Part shown: piece after piece, positions 21,465-33,900 of the stretch | Numbering within the stretch: the first letter of the stretch is position 1 | How the letters are laid out: each line of letters starts with the position of its first letter | Source of the DNA: Podarcis raffonei | Lineage: Eukaryota; Chordata; Lepidosauria; Squamata; Lacertidae | DNA: 64,000 bases | Assembly: GCF_027172205.1 (NCBI RefSeq) | Contig: NC_070614.1 | Coordinates: 47,742,001 to 47,806,000 of the forward strand | Reading direction: 5' to 3' | Program-made: the position numbers and the translations under genes | Notes under the pieces: generated by a model | Told to the model about the DNA's origin: nothing | The model's database searches: none | What the model saw: only the letters and a program-made list of their open reading frames with translations

Positions 21465-24400
21465 TTACATCCTTCTCCTTATCAGTTGCTCCCTGTTGTT
21501 CAGCTCAGGCCTCAGCACAATGATGTAGCATTTAGGGGCAAAGATGCAGACCAACAACCCAGCACTGGAGGACAAGATGGAGAAGATCTCCACCACCACC
21601 ATGGATTTTCCTTTGTTGCTCAGGTAGGTTGGGACAAAAGACAACCAAACACTGCAGAACAGCAACATGCTGAAGGTAATGAACTTGGCTTCATTAAAAC
21701 TGTCTGGCAATTTGCGAGCTGCAAATGCCACAATGAAGCTGGCAATAGCCAGGAGGCCCATGTAGCCCAAGACACAATAAAACATGGTCACCGAGCCTTC
21801 ATTACATTGCACAATGGTTTCTTCCATGACCGAGTACATGTCTTGATCTGGAAATGGTGGAGAGGTCATCAACCACCCAGTACAAATAATCACTTGAACA
21901 AGGGAGCAGGAAAGGACAACGGAGTTGGTCATTTTTTTCCCTACCCACTTCCTCATACTGGAGCCTGGCTTGGTGGCCATGAAAGCTGCAACTACAGTGA
22001 TGGTTTTGGCCAACACACAGGAAACAGCCACAGAGAAGACAAAGCCAAAAGTTGGTTGGCGAAGAAGGCAGGTTACTTTGCCAGGGTGTCCAATAAACAG
22101 AAAAGATGAGAGGAAGCAAAGTAGAAGGGCAATTAGGAGAGCGTAGGTGAGATCCCTGTTGTTGGCTTTGACAATAGGAGTGTCTTTCTGCTGAAAAAAT
22201 GTTGTAAGCACCAAAGTTGTGATCAGGGAAAAAGAAAGAGCAAGTGAGGCCAAGCTGATCCCTAAAGGTTCTTCATAAGAAAGAAAGTTGATAGTTTTAG
22301 GGCTGCATCCATTTTTCTTCTTGTTTGCATACTGATCTTCAGGGCATCTGAAGCAGTCAGCCATATCTGACAAATAGAAGAAAGTTAAACTCCATTTGCA
22401 AATCATCTGTGTTTTTTGCCTACTACGAAGCCATTACTGATCCTGCTGATCTCTTTTGAACCTTCCTTATGGCAGATAGCTGGTTGTATATTTGAATTAC
22501 TCATTGCTTTCCTGCAGAATCTGACATAGGTTTGTTTAAATCATTTTAAGTAGCCATGCTGTGCACCCAGCAGGGCGGGGGTCTTTGACCAATGGCACCA
22601 AGATGGCAGGGTTAGTGGAACCTTGGTTTTTTTGGGTGGACAGTTAACTGAGAGGGGCCAAATTTATTTTGCTCCCATATTTAATTGTCTCCAGGTTAGG
22701 ATGTTTTTGCCTTTCCCTCAGTAAGTGCCAGTAGCCATTGCTAGGCATTCTGAAGCCTTTGTCAAAATGATGGGCAGAAACATCAATAAGGCGGACTGTA
22801 AAGGGTCTAAAGAGTGATAAGAGAAAGGCATGCCACTAGGTCTGATGGGGCCCAGTGTTGTCTATTCCCACTCCCATACATATACTGTTCCCTACTGGGA
22901 ACCTGGCTGCTTGCCTTCCCAAATACAAAGCTCAAACCTTGTTCAGCTCTGAAGGATGTTGAATGCAGCTACACCATCAAGTGGAATGCCATGCAAATAG
23001 CAAATGCTGGTTGGAATTAGTGCCATGATATTTCCTCTTCCTTGAAGTATAATGAATAAGGTTCTGGCCTAATGATGATGTCTAGAATGTTTCATTCTGA
23101 CTACACACATCATTTGCAAATCTGCAAGTTCTGTACCATTTTACTACTTGACTTGGCAGCTTCACTTAAATTATGTGTACAATGAAATATTACTTTTAGA
23201 TCCACATACATGAGATTTCACCAGGCTCTTTGGTTTTTGTAGGTTTTGATGAGATGTTACTTGAAAGTAGCAATAAAATATTCACACCACACCAAGCAGG
23301 ATAGTGTGGTGCACAGCATAGTATGTATGTATGTATGTATGTATTTAAATATGTATTCTGTAGTTGACCTCCTTTGTAATGTTCTATTTTGAAATCTTTA
23401 AGAAAATATTTTAATTTCCTGTTAATTATGTTGCTTTGACTGTATTCTTTGTATTTGACTTTCTTTGGAAATGTTTGATTCTGGATTGTTTTATTGATAT
23501 TTTAATATGCTATAAACCACTTTGAGATTTTTCTTTAAAATATAAAGTGGTATAGAAATGAAAATAATAATAATAATAATTTAACTTCATTTCATCAAAG
23601 ATTTGCTAATCTTGTACAATGAAAACTATCACATACCATTCTGGTTTGAGATCTTCCCTTCTGGACATGGAACACAATCATAGCAGCAAAATTTCTGCCC
23701 TTCCTTCCTTTTCTTCTGATTACCCGTGCGGCAGTAGTCATTGCACACAGAAATTGGCATCACCTATCAATAAACAGGAAATAATTTCAGAAGGGAGAAA
23801 TCGTTGAAGGAAAATTTCAGCTTCTAAAGTTCAAATAAGAAAGGTGATCTCTCATCCCATAAACATTGGCACAGGACTGCTTCTTCATATATAGTCCAAC
23901 CATCAGCCCCTTTGTATTAAGAAACAGGAATGAAAGAGGCAAAATATAAGATACAGATAAAACTAGGGCCATTTCAGAAATCAGAAAGTTTATAGTGGAA
24001 AGACCACGTGTGACAGATATTCAAAACTTATGTCACTCTCCTAACCCTGTCAGTATTTGGTAAGATTTTATTTATTTATTTATTCTTCCTTTAAGGCCCG
24101 AAACTCAAAGTGGATGAAACACGTTAACCTGAAAAGTGATCCATACTCTGCTCCACAGGCTTAAGGGGCCATTGTACAAGTCTTTTAAACAAGAATTTAG
24201 TGGAGGAGTATATCAGTGTGCTCATAAATCCGAGAATGTGGGGCCCACAAGTAAACCCTAGAGTAACACATGCCAATTTCTAGGGGCCAAGTTCCCTTCA
24301 CATACACCCTCAATAAAATAATCAAGGGGCCTGCCCTCTCCCAGAGGTGATGGGCACTGCTATTCAAAAGGTGTTCATGAGCCACGTCTTGCAATTGATT

Positions 24401-27400
24401 ATTCAGTGTGGGGGTTACCCGCCCCAGTATTTTATTTAAGTTGGCACCCCTGCCTAAATTCCAGACCTGGTTAAAATCATTGTGCCATATAATCATGTCC
24501 TCGTTAATGAGGAATTCTTTCCCATCAGGTGCATCAGAATCAACCCATCCAATCTTCAATCGAAGGAAGGACCTGTTTGGGAACGTGACTATGTTCATGA
24601 TGTCAAATCCCCCTCCCACTTCTCTTTGATCAGTAAAGGACACGGTTTCTCCAGCTGAGTTGTTAAATGAAATGTCCTGAAGAACAGGGTGCAGCTAATA
24701 GAAAGAGAAAATGGAGTTGAATGGGAAATAGCATAAATGAGATTTTGAATAAAGTGCCATGGTTTACAGAAACATTTCTTCATGAAGCTTATTTAGTTAT
24801 AATAACGTAGCTTCAGTTAACAAAGAACATGTGCAAAATATCAGTGATTTTGGCACAACAGATGGAGTCTTTATTATGCATTGGAAGCCTTTTTTATTAA
24901 TCTCTAATATTCCTTTCCCTTTATTTTCTCTTTTAGTTATTCTTTCTCTCTCTTTTCTTCTTCTTGTTTCTTGTTTCCTTTGAAGTCCTGTATGTGGGGT
25001 CCTTGCTAAGGTCCATGGATTAACTACTCATAGGGGTGGTGCTTGGTCATGGCGGACCCTAGGTGCAAAAGAGGGAAGTATTTGCCCCCCCCCCCGAGTG
25101 AGAGGCAGAGACGGAAAAGTAGGGATCTCAGGTGAGAGCTATGAATTGCCTCTGGGAGAGGACTCCGATTTCTACCTGTTTTGTATGTAGTTTTTGAAGT
25201 TGTTATAGTATGATGAAAAACTATAACAAAATAATATTTGGCAGAATTAAGTACATAAAATGCACATATTTGTCTTTTTCAGTGAATACAATTTTCCATA
25301 CTATTTATACAGCACCTCTGGATCCTAATGTAATAAAGTCCTATTTTTGTAAAAAAATCTGATTTTAAAAAATAAGTAAAATAAAGACAGCCAAAATAAA
25401 TACTATTACGACAGGTTGAAAGCAGGACACATTTGGACATTATAATTGAACTTGTTATTCCAAAACATAACAAAAAATATGAATTTTTGCATTGAGCTGT
25501 TAGGCTGGTTTATATGTATAAGTTGGTGTAATCAAAGTTACTATGCACCAGATTTTCTCCAACCATTCAGATATTATTAGCTTTTGTAGTCTCAGCAGCA
25601 GTTATGAGGTTGAACATTATTTCTTGATTATTTTCTGGCATACCATCTTATCATTATCATAATCATAATCATCATATATTATTTATACCACAGCCGTCTG
25701 GCAGGGTTGTGCCATCCACCCTGGGAGTCTTCTAACATTTATAAAAATGTAATCAAACATTAAAAACATTAAAAACATTAAAAACAAAAAAAAATCTGAG
25801 GGCTGCCCTCAGATGACTTCTAAATAGCAATAGTTTTATTGTATAACCAAGCAATAATGTTTTAAGTCGCAATTGTATATAAAGTTTTCTGTTACATGAC
25901 TCTGGTAAGATAATGGTAAGATTTGTTTCCATTCATTCTCAGAACATTACCTGCCAAGGCTCCAGATCCTGAAGTTTTAATCTTTCACTTTTTCCCATTG
26001 CTCTCTGCTTGGATCTAGGGGAGTAAATGTTATGCAAGGCATGAGCCACAGCATAGACACCATTATAGATGCTGTAGCTGTGACCAGTCATGCTCATTTC
26101 AAACAGAGACCTTGGAAGACTCTGCAACCTCTCCTCTCCAGTACACATACCATAGACCTCCAGTGGTGCATTGAAATTGGGGAGAATACAGTCAAATGCT
26201 TGCTCCCAGAAGCCTTTGATGAAACCATCTCCCTGGCTCTGGGAAGGCTTTATGCTCTGAAGAAATTCCTTGAATGCTAGAAGATTTTGTGAGTGGATTG
26301 TGAAGGAGAGGGAACCCTGGAAGAGCAGAACATTCCAAACCTTAAGAAGACCCATAGATATGAAATCAGACTGTGCTGTAAAGATCCATACCTTTTTAAA
26401 TGATGTGTTTTCTTTATTTGTAGGATCTGGTAGAAATATAGTAAGTCTCAGTGCTATAATTGCCAGAGATTCCCCATAAACAATAAGTGTAGTGACTTTA
26501 TTATCTCTTATTTTCACATACATATTTAAAGCTATATCATGCATTTCATCCACATTATCAAAGTGGAGTTGTATTGCAATTATTTGTGTGAAGGCTGAGC
26601 AAATTCCATTTTGAGAAAGCAATGGCTCCAGGGTCTGCAAAAAATGTTCTCCACTGTTATCGTTCAGAGCAATGAGTCCGATCCACGTCCATCCAAAATG
26701 CTTAAGCAAGCGGATAATCCCAAGAAACTGGTGGGCTTCATTGGGCACCATGCGGTAAAAGGAAGGAACCTGACTTGCATCACTCTCCGTTGGGGGAAAT
26801 GAACCATATGCAAACTGAAAGAAAATGTGAATATAATCTCAAATCATATGGAAAACATTCATCCTGTAACTTTGGGTCCCCACCCCCAACAAATTCTAAG
26901 CTTTCTTTTTTCTAATTGCACATTTTGATTTGAACTGTGACCAGATCAGTCTCACATCCCTAGAAATAAAACAGAAAAAGCAATCTACAAAGAATATGGG
27001 ATAAAGATGCAGGCTTGTATAAAACTAATTTTTTCATTATTGATCGTGGTAGATCCATTAATTTGATCTGTCTGCTCTGAGTAAAATTACTGACTAGAAT
27101 ACTTCCCAATACGTTTGCTATGTAGAAAAAAACATGAAAACAACCAATAGAGACAGGAAGAAAAGATTCTCTTTGACCCCTTCATACCTCTTACCTGTGG
27201 AATCTTATAGAGACCTAATGTGTCTGCCATATGGAAGGTGGTATCATGGCCAAGTCCCCCAATGGTGGATATGAGGGTTTTCTGGGTGTCACATTTGTAG
27301 TTGGGGACAAATGTCCTCATTTTGAAGAGGAGGTCTAGAGTCGTACGGTAGGTCATCCTTGCATCATAATAGCTGTCATAGATGTGGAAGCCAAGTGTGA

Positions 27401-29008
27401 TATTGGGCAAGATGTTGGGATTCTCATTGACTTCTTTGACAGCAAATGCCAATGTTAGGACATGCTGATAAAATTTAGGCACCATACTGCAAGTAAACCA
27501 AATTAATCACAAATATGAATATACTACAACATTAGACATCTTCTGTTTCAAACTGAAATGAAAAGATTGCATTTGTAATTTGTAATTGCACATCTATGCT
27601 AATAAAATCCATACTGTCTAATGATCAGGGCATTACTGTTTTGCATGATACTTTCATGTACCTGCTGTTCTTCTATTGCAGTACATTTCCCTCACAGTTG
27701 ATCAAGAAAAAAAATAAAACAAATCTGTTTCTCCTTCAGTAAACAACAACTTCATTTAACTGAAAGCTGCAATGTTATACAGACTTACATGAAAGTCCCA
27801 CTGAATTCTGATAGCTTTTTTCTCAGTATACAGCTGTGGTTGGGGTAGGAATGTTGCTTGCACGTTAGAACCACAGGTTTGAGGTGTGCAGGCTACTGTA
27901 GCTAAGGCCAGTCATTGATCCTGTGGTGCATCAGATGGAAAGGGGAGTCAGGTGGCAATGGACGTACCGTACCTTCACACTGGAAGACGCAGCTGGTGGC
28001 AAAATTATTCTCCTGTTTCTTTAGGTTTTCCAGCCCAAGGTCAGCCTCTCTGGGCTAATGCCCCATTCTGACAATCTCAGGTTTCCTTGTGGTATCTAAC
28101 CTGAACTGTCGCAATCCCTGTCCGCTTCAAAACAATTCAATCAATTTCCATATCCCTCCATATAGGATAATTTTCACCATGATGTAACAATTTACCCAAG
28201 AAATCAATTCAAGTCAGCACACACCGAGACTTTAAAGGACCTTGACTGTGAATATGTGGTAGTACAATGGTACCTCGGGTTAAGAACTTAATTCGTTCCG
28301 GAGGTCAGTTCTTAACCTGAAACTCTTCTTAACCTGAAGCCCCACTTTAGTTAATGGGGCCTCCTGCTGCTGCTGCACCGCCACCGCTGCACGATTTTTG
28401 TTCTCACCCTAAAGCAAAGTTCTTAACCTGAGGTACTATTTCTGGGTTAGCAGATTTTGTAACCTGAAGCATCTGTAACCTGAAGCGTCTGTAACCTGAG
28501 GCACCACTGTATATTTGTTTACATTTTCACCCTTCTCTTCCCCACTCCTGACAATAAGTATACTCAAAGCAATTGTAAATACACGATTTCCTTCAAATAA
28601 ACTGTTACATTGGCTAGGTTTATAAATAAATAAATAGAAAAAATGTTTTTTATTATTCCAGTATTCAGGCAAATTATGGGTCCCATTTCAGCTTGAAAAT
28701 GTCAGTAATAAAAGAATCCCTCTTTGGGATTCCTGTCTTAAAGACATTAAAGAAAGGAAAGGGCAATCCAGAAGAGGAATGGAAAAGTCTTACTATGAAA
28801 CATCAAACACGTTCTTTGATGGTTGTTCCTTATACAAAATTTCATAGAAATTGTAAAAGCTCTGAGAAAGAACTCCACCAATGAGGACTTCACCTGGCTG
28901 GTACCACTCGTGTGGAACAGGAAAAGGATTATTCCCGGGGCAGTGGATAGAATTAGAGGTAATAGAAACAGGAGTTATTAAAAACAGCAACACCAATAGC
29001 AGCAACAT
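21465..29008 (-). CDS. V2R-C: complete vomeronasal type-2 receptor, six exons
   Basis: Exons: 29008-28794, 27486-27195, 26814-25951, 24694-24467, 23763-23637, 22366-21465, giving 875 residues without interruption. It is the sister copy of V2R-B. The leader ([20 protein letters not shown]), ligand domain and exon 4 are nearly the same, and both share the form YLSNKGK near the sixth helix where D, E and F have YLSTKGK. Private changes lie at the start of the membrane exon ([16 protein letters not shown] after helix 1). Intron 1 contains a MITE (28265-28509) absent from B. The intron between exons 3 and 4 keeps about 750 bases that B has lost and D retains. The promoter-like block lies about 224-256 bases upstream of the ATG. 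Predicted function as for the family: a large extracellular ligand domain followed by a class C seven-helix core. Confidence 0.93.
23345..23582 (+). mobile_element. LINE 3' end in V2R-C intron 5
   Basis: Same insertion as 13200-13430 in V2R-B, here without the MITE beside it. A TATG repeat (about 23308-23343) precedes it. Confidence 0.55.
25650..25830 (-). mobile_element. L3-like LINE 3' end in V2R-C intron 3
   Basis: Counterpart of 14790-14940, with an extra run of ACATTAAAA units at 25755-25790. Confidence 0.62.
28265..28509 (-). mobile_element. Tigger-like MITE, copy 4, in V2R-C intron 1
   Basis: 245 bases in the opposite direction to the other copies, with TA at both ends (28263-28264, 28510-28511). 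V2R-B has the unoccupied target TAGTATATTTG near 17321-17330, so the insertion is younger than the B-C duplication. Confidence 0.85.
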
Positions 29009-29231
29009 CCTGACAGCCTAGTTTATGATAAACATTTCATCAACGGGTTGCAAATACATTCCTTGAGAAGTAACAGAAATTATATTGTCCTAAATTGAAG
29101 TCATAGAGCCCTGTCTGTCTCTCCCACTACACTAGCTCTCCATAACATATGAGCTTATTTTTTAAACACTTTTAGGCTTGCTTGTTGATTTTTTTTTTCT
29201 TCCCTCCAGGAAGCCAACTGGGGATTTGGCC

Positions 29232-29264
29232 TGGATAGGAAATTACAGTGATTTGAGTAATTGC
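29232..29264 (-). promoter_or_regulatory. Conserved upstream block of V2R-C
   Basis: Core GTGATTTGAGTAATTGCCG, 224-256 bases before the ATG, with AATATTAATTACTTATT beside it. Confidence 0.45.
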
Positions 29265-29310
29265 CGAATAGGAATATTAATTACTTATTCAGAGTTTAGA
29301 GTCTGAGTAA

Positions 29311-30966
29311 GACTTTTACTTTTTTTACTCCCAATCCTGCTGCTTAGATGAAAGAAAAAAGTGGCAGAAGGGTTTTTCCTTGGTGTGCTAAGAACACATT
29401 GTTCAGCAATTACAGTACCATCTTAGATTATCCCAGACAGCACCACCACATTGAGGAGAGTATTTATTCTCGCTCGATATTACCAAGCAAAGCATTTAAG
29501 GTTCAAGGAAGACACTCAGATAATTTCAGTTAACATGTTTCTTTACTGAAAGAAATATAATTCAGTATTACAGAACAAAGTAATATAAGGTAAATCAGTC
29601 CCATATAAGAAATACATTTTTATAAGTGAATAGAAAGTAAATCAAGCTACTATTAATTCCACACTTTTCAATGCCTTTCCCTACTGCTTTTCTATCCACA
29701 AAAGTTCATTTTTATTATTAAGTTTCTTGTCCTAAAGCAGGAGTCAGTAACATTTCCCCACATTTGGCCAGATTGATCATTCTCCCAGTCCTTGATGGAC
29801 AAAGTTTGATAGGTGGATGGGACAACCAACCTGTCTGTCACTGGGATTCAGAAGGCAATGGGTCTTTTAAATGAACAGTTACAAAGCGGCTTAATCAGTG
29901 AGGTGGAAGCAATTTCTCTAGCAAAAACCAAGCTCCCCTCCCCCTGCACCCATTTTATTATCACTTTCAATGGAAACTATCTTCCCCTCCTGGAGCACCA
30001 TGGGCTTCCATTACCCATCATCATCATCAACATCATCATCGTTATCATTATTGAGAGGGTAGAGCCCCAACCAATGGATGCAAGTTATTAGAAAAGAGAT
30101 TCCAACTAAACATCAGGATCAATTTTCTGATTATAAGTGCTGTTCAACAGTGGAATAGACTTCCGCAGAAGGTGGTGAACTCTCCCTCATTGAAGGTTTT
30201 TAAGCAGAGGTCGAATAGTCATCTGTCATGGATGCTTAATTGAGGTTCAATCATTTAAAGGGTTGGAACAGATGACCCTGAGGGACTCCTCCAACCATAC
30301 AATGCTATGATTTTATAATGGTGGGCAAATTGCCATAAACAAAGGATAAATGGACACATTTTAAAATCAAACATCACAAAAATAATACCAGAACAGGATA
30401 ATAAAACAATATGATGGCAAGTATAAAAACATACTAAAAAGCTGCACCTGAGTCCAATAAATACAACAAGGTTTCATGAGCAACAGACAACTTTACAAAG
30501 TAAAATAGGAGTTTCACATGCTCCTAGAAAGACCTGTCTCATGATGTTCCTCAAAGTCCTTCTCCTGCAGAATCTTCTTATAAGACTTTCAAATTGAGGG
30601 GCTGGGAAGGCTGGAAGCATCCCTCCAGGGGGATCTTCTGGGAAGAGACAATCTGGAAACTCACCTTCAGCTCCTGATTGTTCCTATGAAGTCCCCTATG
30701 ATGTCATCTGAGAATAAGTTGGGTGTGGTTTGCCAGGAATGGCCTGAGAATTGAAAACTCAGCTGGTCAAAACAGGGCCCACCACCAAGTCGTTCCTCAC
30801 TCCTGAGGTGAGAGAGGATTTTAATCTGCTTTAATTTCAAAAACCTAAATATCCCAAATTGATCCAACAAAACTGTATCACCTCAGAAGATGTATTCAAG
30901 GTAACCACTCTTACACATAAAGCCCTTATATATAAAAATACAATAGAATGTAGAAAGAAAATAAAT
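29311..30966. other. C-D spacer and 3' flank of V2R-D
   Basis: 29400-29980 corresponds to 10360-10860 and 20740-21240 but is clearly more diverged. 30320-30960 has no counterpart in B or C and only loose similarity to 43050-43640. A CR1 end lies between them. No open gene seen. Confidence 0.45.
30060..30320 (+). mobile_element. CR1 LINE 3' end
   Basis: Carries the standard CR1 terminal text: GAGATTCCAACTAAACATCA, CAACAGTGGAATAGACTTCC, CATCTGTCATGGATGCTTAA, GGTTGGAACAGATGACCCTG and an end resembling ATGCTATGATTTTA. It is truncated and non-coding. Absent from the B and C flanks. Confidence 0.85.
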
Positions 30967-33900
30967 TTACATCCTTCTCCTTATCAATTGCTCCCTGTTG
31001 TTCAAATCTGGCTTCAGAATAATGATGTAGCATTTAGGGGCAAAGATGCAGCCCAACAATCCAGCACTGGAGGACAAGATGGAGAAGATCTCCACTACCA
31101 CCATAGATTTTCCTTTGGTGCTCAGATACGTTGGGACAAAAGACAACCAAACACTGCAGAACAGCAACATGCTGAAGGTAATGAACTTGGCTTCATTAAA
31201 AGTGTCTGGCAATTTGCGAGCTGCAAATGCCACAATGAAGCTGGCAATAGCCAGGAGGCCCATGTAGCCCAGGACACAGTAAAACATGGTCACCGAGCCT
31301 TCATTACATTGCACAATGGTTTCTTCTGTAAGTAAGTGCATGTCTTGATCTGGAAATGGTGGAGAGGTCATCAACCACCCAGTACAAATAATCACTTGAA
31401 TGAGGGAGCAGGAAAGGACAACGGAGTTGGATAGTTTTTTCCCTACCCACTTCCTCATACTGGATCCAGGCTTGGTGGCCATGAAAGCTACAACTACAGT
31501 GACCGTCTTTGCCAACACACAGGAAACAGCCACAGAGAAGACAATGCCGAAAGTTGGTGGGCGAAGAAGGCAGGTCACTTTCCCAGGGTGTCCAATGAAT
31601 AGAAAGGATGAGAGGAAGCAGAATAGGAGGGCAATGAGGAGAGCGTAGGTGAGATCCCTGTTGTTGGCTTTGACAATGGGAGTGTTTTTGTGCTGAATAA
31701 ACATTGCAAGCACCAAAGTTGTGATCAGGGAAAAAGGAAGAGCAAGTGAGGCCAAGCTGATCCCTAAAGGTTCTTCATAAGAAAGAAAGTTGATAGTTTT
31801 GGGGATGCATCCATCTTTCTTCTTGTTTGCATACTGATCTTCAGGGCATCTGAAGCAGTCAGCCATATCTGACAAACAGAAGAAAGTTAAACTCCATTTG
31901 CAATTCATCTGTGTTTTATGTTGACTATGTAGCCATTATTTATCCTGTTGATCTATTTGGAGCCTTCTAGATTGTCAGAGAGCAGGTTGTGTATTTGAAT
32001 TACTCATTACATTCCTGCTGAATCTGACACAGTTGTGTGTGTGTTTTTTTTTGTTTTGTCTTTTGCATCTTTTTAAGTGGCCATGCTGTGGCCCCAAGAT
32101 GGCATAGTGAGTGGAACCTTGGTTTTTTGGGTGGACAGTTAACAGAGCCAAAAAAAAGGGGGGGGGATTTTGCTCCCATATTTAATTGTCTCCAATTTAG
32201 GATGTTTTTGCCTTTCCTTCAGTAAGTGCTGGTAGCCATTGTTAGGCATTCTAAAGCCTTTGTCAAAATGATGGGCAGAAATAGGGTGGATTGTAAACGG
32301 TCTATAAAGTGATAAGTGCAAGGCATGCCACTAGGTCAGATGGGGCCCAATGTTGCCTATCCCCCCCCCCACATATACAGTTCCCTGCTTGCCAAATACA
32401 AAGCTCCAACCTTGTTCAACTCTGAAGGGTGTCGTGTACAGCTACACCATCAAGTGGAATGCCATTTAAACAGCACATGCTGGTTGGAATTTCCTCTTCC
32501 TTGAAGCATAATGAATAATGTTCTGGCCTAATCACCCTGGATGATGTCTAGCATGTTTCATTCCGACTACACACATCATTTGCAAATCTACAACTTCTGT
32601 ACCATTTTACCACTTTATAGGTTCACTCAGTGCTTTTTTTTCCTAAACCAAGGTTTAGGGGTACTCTCCTTTTCCTATGCATATTTAAATACTCCTCCTC
32701 AATGAGGCCAAACTTGGATTCACAAAATGTTTAGGGGTATGCACACTTGGAAAATAACCACTGGGTTCACTTAAATTATGTGTACAATGAAATCTTTTTT
32801 GGGAGTCTTACTTTCATATCCACCTGCTTGGGATTTCACCAGGCTCTGTTGTTTTTTTACATAATGATGACGTGTTACTGGAAAGTAGCAATAAAATATT
32901 CATACCACTCCAAGCAGGATAGTGTGGTTTTCAAAAGAGACTTGCTAATCTTGTACAATGAAAACTGTCACATACCATTTTGGTTTGAAATCTTCCCTTC
33001 TGGACATGGAGTACAATCATAGCAGCAAAATTTCTGCCCTTCCTTCCTTTTCTTCTGATAGCCCGCACGGCAGTAGTCATTGCACACAGAAACTGGCATC
33101 ACCTATTAATAAACAGGAAATCATTTCAGAAGGGATTAATATTTGAAAGAATGTTTCAGCTTCTGAAGTTCAAATAAGAAAGGGGATCTCTCATCTCAGA
33201 AACATTGGTACATATATTGTCCAGCATTTCCGCCATATTAAGCAGTTGGTCCCTTACCTTTCTCGCCCTGATCTGGCCACATTGATCCATGTGACGGTCA
33301 CCTCCAGGCTTGATTATTGAAACTCGCTCTACATGGGGCTGCCCTTGAAGTTGACCGAGAAACTCCAGCGGGTGCAGAATGCCACGGCAAGGCTCCTTAT
33401 GGGGTCCTTGCCATGGGATCACATTCATCCAGTGCTTTACCAACTGCACTGGCTCCCGGTGGAGTACAGGGTCAGGTTTAGACCTTTAAAGCCCTAAGCA
33501 GCCTAGGACCACGTACCTACGGGACCGCCTCTCCTGCTATGCCCTGCAGAGGACCTTAAGGTCCACAAATGACAACATTTTGGAGGTCCCAAGTCGCAAG
33601 GTGGTTAGATTGGTCTCAGCTAGGGCCTTTTCAGTACTGAACCTGACTTGGTGGAATGCTCTGTCACAAGAAGCCAGGGCCCTGCGGGACTTGACATCTT
33701 TCCGCAGGGCCTGCAAGACAGAGCTGTTCCGAATTGAGTGGAGGAGTATATCACAATGCTCATAAGTAGGCGAATGTGGGACCTACAAGTAAACTCTAGA
33801 GTCTTAGGAGCCAACTTCTAGGGGCCAAAGTCACTTCACATACACCCTCAGTAAAATAATTGGGGGGCCAACCCTCTCCCAGAGGTGATGGGCATTGTCA

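Noticed and set aside
21459-22109. Long plus-strand open frame (216 codons), with similar ones at 11068-11709 and 30859-31335
   Set aside because: Antisense shadow of the V2R membrane exon. It recurs only because the exon is duplicated, and has histidine/glutamine-rich nonsense composition.
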